Positions 6,407-7,884 of a DNA stretch of 7,884 nt are shown here, one piece after another. The stretch is taken from contig JBBQSD010000203.1 of the NCBI GenBank assembly GCA_038214135.1, positions 1-7,884 of the forward strand, written 5' to 3'. The notes below the pieces were generated by a model. That model saw only the letters and a list, made by a program, of their open reading frames with translations. It was not told where the DNA came from and searched no databases. Made by a program: the position numbers and the translations under genes. Every line of letters starts with the position of its first letter. Within the stretch, counting starts at the first letter, position 1. This stretch comes from JANLSE01 sp038214135 (lineage in GTDB: Bacteria; Chloroflexota; Chloroflexia; Chloroflexales; Roseiflexaceae).

Positions 6407-7837
6407 ATGGCGATGCGGCGATCAACAATTCCGCTAATATGCAGAATAGTGCTGCTGGCCCTGCTGTTTGTGACAGCATGCGGCCCGCTGCCACTTCCAC
6501 TTGCATTGCAGCCAACCCCAACGGCGACAGCCCTGCCAACGGCAACCGCAACCCCAACGGCGCCAGCCCTGCCAACGGCAACCAGCACGCCAACGGCGAC
6601 ACCGCAACCGACGGCAACGAGCACGCCAACGGCGACGCCCCTGCCGACCGATATTCCGCTGACGCCAACCGCAACACTGCCCGTTCTTGATGCTGATCAG
6701 CGTATACGCCTGTTTGATCAGATCTGGGCGCATGTTCGCGACAGCTATGTGTATCGTGATTTCCGTGGGCTGGATTGGGATGCGATGCGGGTTGAGTATT
6801 TGCCAAAGGCTCGTGATGCTGCCACTATGGATGAATTCTATGCCTTGATTGGCGACATGGTGAAGAAGCTTGGCGACGACCATTCGCGCTATGAATCGCC
6901 ACAGGATGTCGTTGAGGAACGGAACCGCTTTGATGGCGATACCAAATATGTTGGTATTGGCGCATATGTTCACGATGTGCCGGATGGTGGGCTTATTACC
7001 CGCCTCGCCCGTGGCGGGCCAGCTGAACAGGCAGGGCTACAGGTGCGCGATATTATCCTGGCTGTTGGCGGTATTCCTTTTACCGATACGGAAAAATTTG
7101 GGCCGCGTGGGCCAATTGCTGTTATTCGTGGCGAGCCAGGCACCACGGTTCAACTGACTATTCGAACCGCTGATCAGCCAGCCCGTGAGGTTGTTGTGAT
7201 GCGGCGGGTGATCCCTTCCGATGCCTACCCAAGTGTTGAAGCAAGCCGTATCGCAGATACGCAGATGGGTTTTCTGCTGATTGATACCTTCAGCCTTAGT
7301 GAGCTCGATGAACTCGTGGCGAACGCCCTGCGCGATCTGCTGGCTGCTGGCCCACTTGATGGATTGATCATTGATGTGCGCAGTAATAGCGGTGGGCAGG
7401 TGAATCTGATGATGAATACGATTGCCCTGTTTGCTGATGGTGGTTCGATTGGCTATAGCAAAGGCCCAAACCGACGCTATGATCTGGATGTGCCAACTGG
7501 TCGGCAGATTGAAGCACTGGTGAATGTACCAATCGTTGTGCTGACCAGTGGAGATACGGTGAGTGCGGGGGAAATGTTTGCATCGGGCATGCAAACACTT
7601 GGCCGTGCGAAAATCGTCGGTTTACCAAGTGCTGGCAATACCGAGAATTTGATAGCACAGGATTTTGATGATGGCTCACGGATCTGGCTGGCCGAACTGG
7701 TCTTCTACCGGCCCGATGATACGCTGATTGAAGGGCAGGGCGTCCAACCCGATCAAGTTGTACAGGCCGATTGGTGGAAGTTCGATATTGCAGCCGATCC
7801 ACAGGTGCAGGCAGCGATGGCACTCATAAAGCAATAG
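6407..7837 (+). CDS. Lipoprotein S41-family (C-terminal processing-type) peptidase with Thr/Pro stalk
   Basis: The 476-residue protein should be exported and lipid-anchored outside the membrane. A basic start (MAMRRS) and hydrophobic core lead to the lipobox VTAC, with Cys25 as the modified residue. Residues 36-90 are an extended Thr/Pro/Ala linker built of four 12-residue repeats. The S41 part follows: a helical N-terminal region with KLGDDHSRY (154-162), a PDZ-like domain (about 180-262, with PAEQAGLQVRDIILAVGG), then the peptidase core with DVRSNSGG (323-330) and TVSAGEM (384-390, Ser386 the predicted nucleophile). A C-terminal GQGVQPD block spans 443-449. The lysine that CtpA/Tsp has 25 residues after the serine is Asn411 here. 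His159 suggests a Ser/His mechanism as in tricorn-like S41 members. Substrates are unknown. A 255-base gap rich in repeats separates it from the glycosyltransferase gene, so it may be transcribed alone. Confidence 0.9.
   Translation: MAMRRSTIPLICRIVLLALLFVTACGPLPLPLALQPTPTATALPTATATPTAPALPTATSTPTATPQPTATSTPTATPLPTDIPLTPTATLPVLDADQRIRLFDQIWAHVRDSYVYRDFRGLDWDAMRVEYLPKARDAATMDEFYALIGDMVKKLGDDHSRYESPQDVVEERNRFDGDTKYVGIGAYVHDVPDGGLITRLARGGPAEQAGLQVRDIILAVGGIPFTDTEKFGPRGPIAVIRGEPGTTVQLTIRTADQPAREVVVMRRVIPSDAYPSVEASRIADTQMGFLLIDTFSLSELDELVANALRDLLAAGPLDGLIIDVRSNSGGQVNLMMNTIALFADGGSIGYSKGPNRRYDLDVPTGRQIEALVNVPIVVLTSGDTVSAGEMFASGMQTLGRAKIVGLPSAGNTENLIAQDFDDGSRIWLAELVFYRPDDTLIEGQGVQPDQVVQADWWKFDIAADPQVQAAMALIKQ
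6524..6667 (+). repeat. 36-bp tandem repeat, four units, coding for the Thr/Pro stalk
   Basis: Codons 40-87 of the S41 gene form four 12-residue units: ATALPTATATPT, APALPTATSTPT, ATPQPTATSTPT and the divergent ATPLPTDIPLTP. The repeat is also visible in the DNA: the 19 bases at 6529-6547 recur exactly at 6565-6583. The unit is a whole number of codons, so gain or loss of a unit would change stalk length without breaking the frame. Confidence 0.85.
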
Positions 7838-7854
7838 TTCCTTCTTCAGAATGA

Positions 7855-7883
7855 TTGACTCTTATCAAATGGCATGGTATGAT
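7855..7883 (+). promoter_or_regulatory. Strong sigma-70-type promoter for a gene beyond the right edge
   Basis: TTGACT (7855-7860) and TATGAT (7878-7883) are 17 bases apart, each one mismatch from consensus. TGG directly before the -10 gives an extended -10. The promoter starts 17 bases after the S41 stop codon and points right, so the next gene probably begins shortly outside the window on the plus strand. Confidence 0.65.
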
Positions 7884-7884
7884 C

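Overview
The window looks chromosomal, probably from a filamentous anoxygenic phototroph or relative in Chloroflexota (class Chloroflexia). This is inferred from moderate GC (mid-50s %), the style of the signal peptidase and the S41 lipoprotein, and the short GGGAGAGG-type hairpin repeats between genes. No rRNA, tRNA or other marker confirms it.

Layout. (1) From the left edge to 2877, on the minus strand, lies one uninterrupted reading frame of at least 959 codons that runs off the window. It encodes a restriction-modification-type protein: an N-terminal PD-(D/E)XK nuclease motif, a gamma-class N6-adenine methyltransferase core and a type ISP-like specificity region. No helicase is visible. 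A ten-codon leader frame with a better ribosome binding site ends six bases before the chosen start. (2) 2914-3129 carries two perfect GC-rich hairpins of one repeat family and no gene. (3) 3130-4125, minus strand, encodes a full-length relative of the AmmeMemoRadiSam radical SAM enzyme (AmrS) in which the three cysteines that should bind the 4Fe-4S cluster are absent. (4) 4126-4221 is a divergent promoter region. (5) Three plus-strand genes follow: type I signal peptidase (4222-4959), a GT4-type glycosyltransferase (5015-6151) and a lipid-anchored S41 peptidase with a Thr/Pro-rich stalk (6407-7837). (6) Between the last two, 6152-6406 holds two identical 71-bp direct repeats around a third hairpin of the family seen in (2). 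(7) The last 30 bases contain a strong sigma-70-type promoter for a gene beyond the right edge.

The plus-strand genes all fit cell-envelope work (secretion, glycosylation, extracytoplasmic proteolysis), but no shared pathway is shown. The minus-strand half pairs a putative host-defence enzyme with a probable pseudo-enzyme, and 252 bp of hairpin-bearing DNA separates them, so a joint function is not supported by the sequence. The best candidates for something new are the cysteine-less AmrS-like protein, the helicase-less ISP-like enzyme with its AT-rich specificity segment, and its leader frame.
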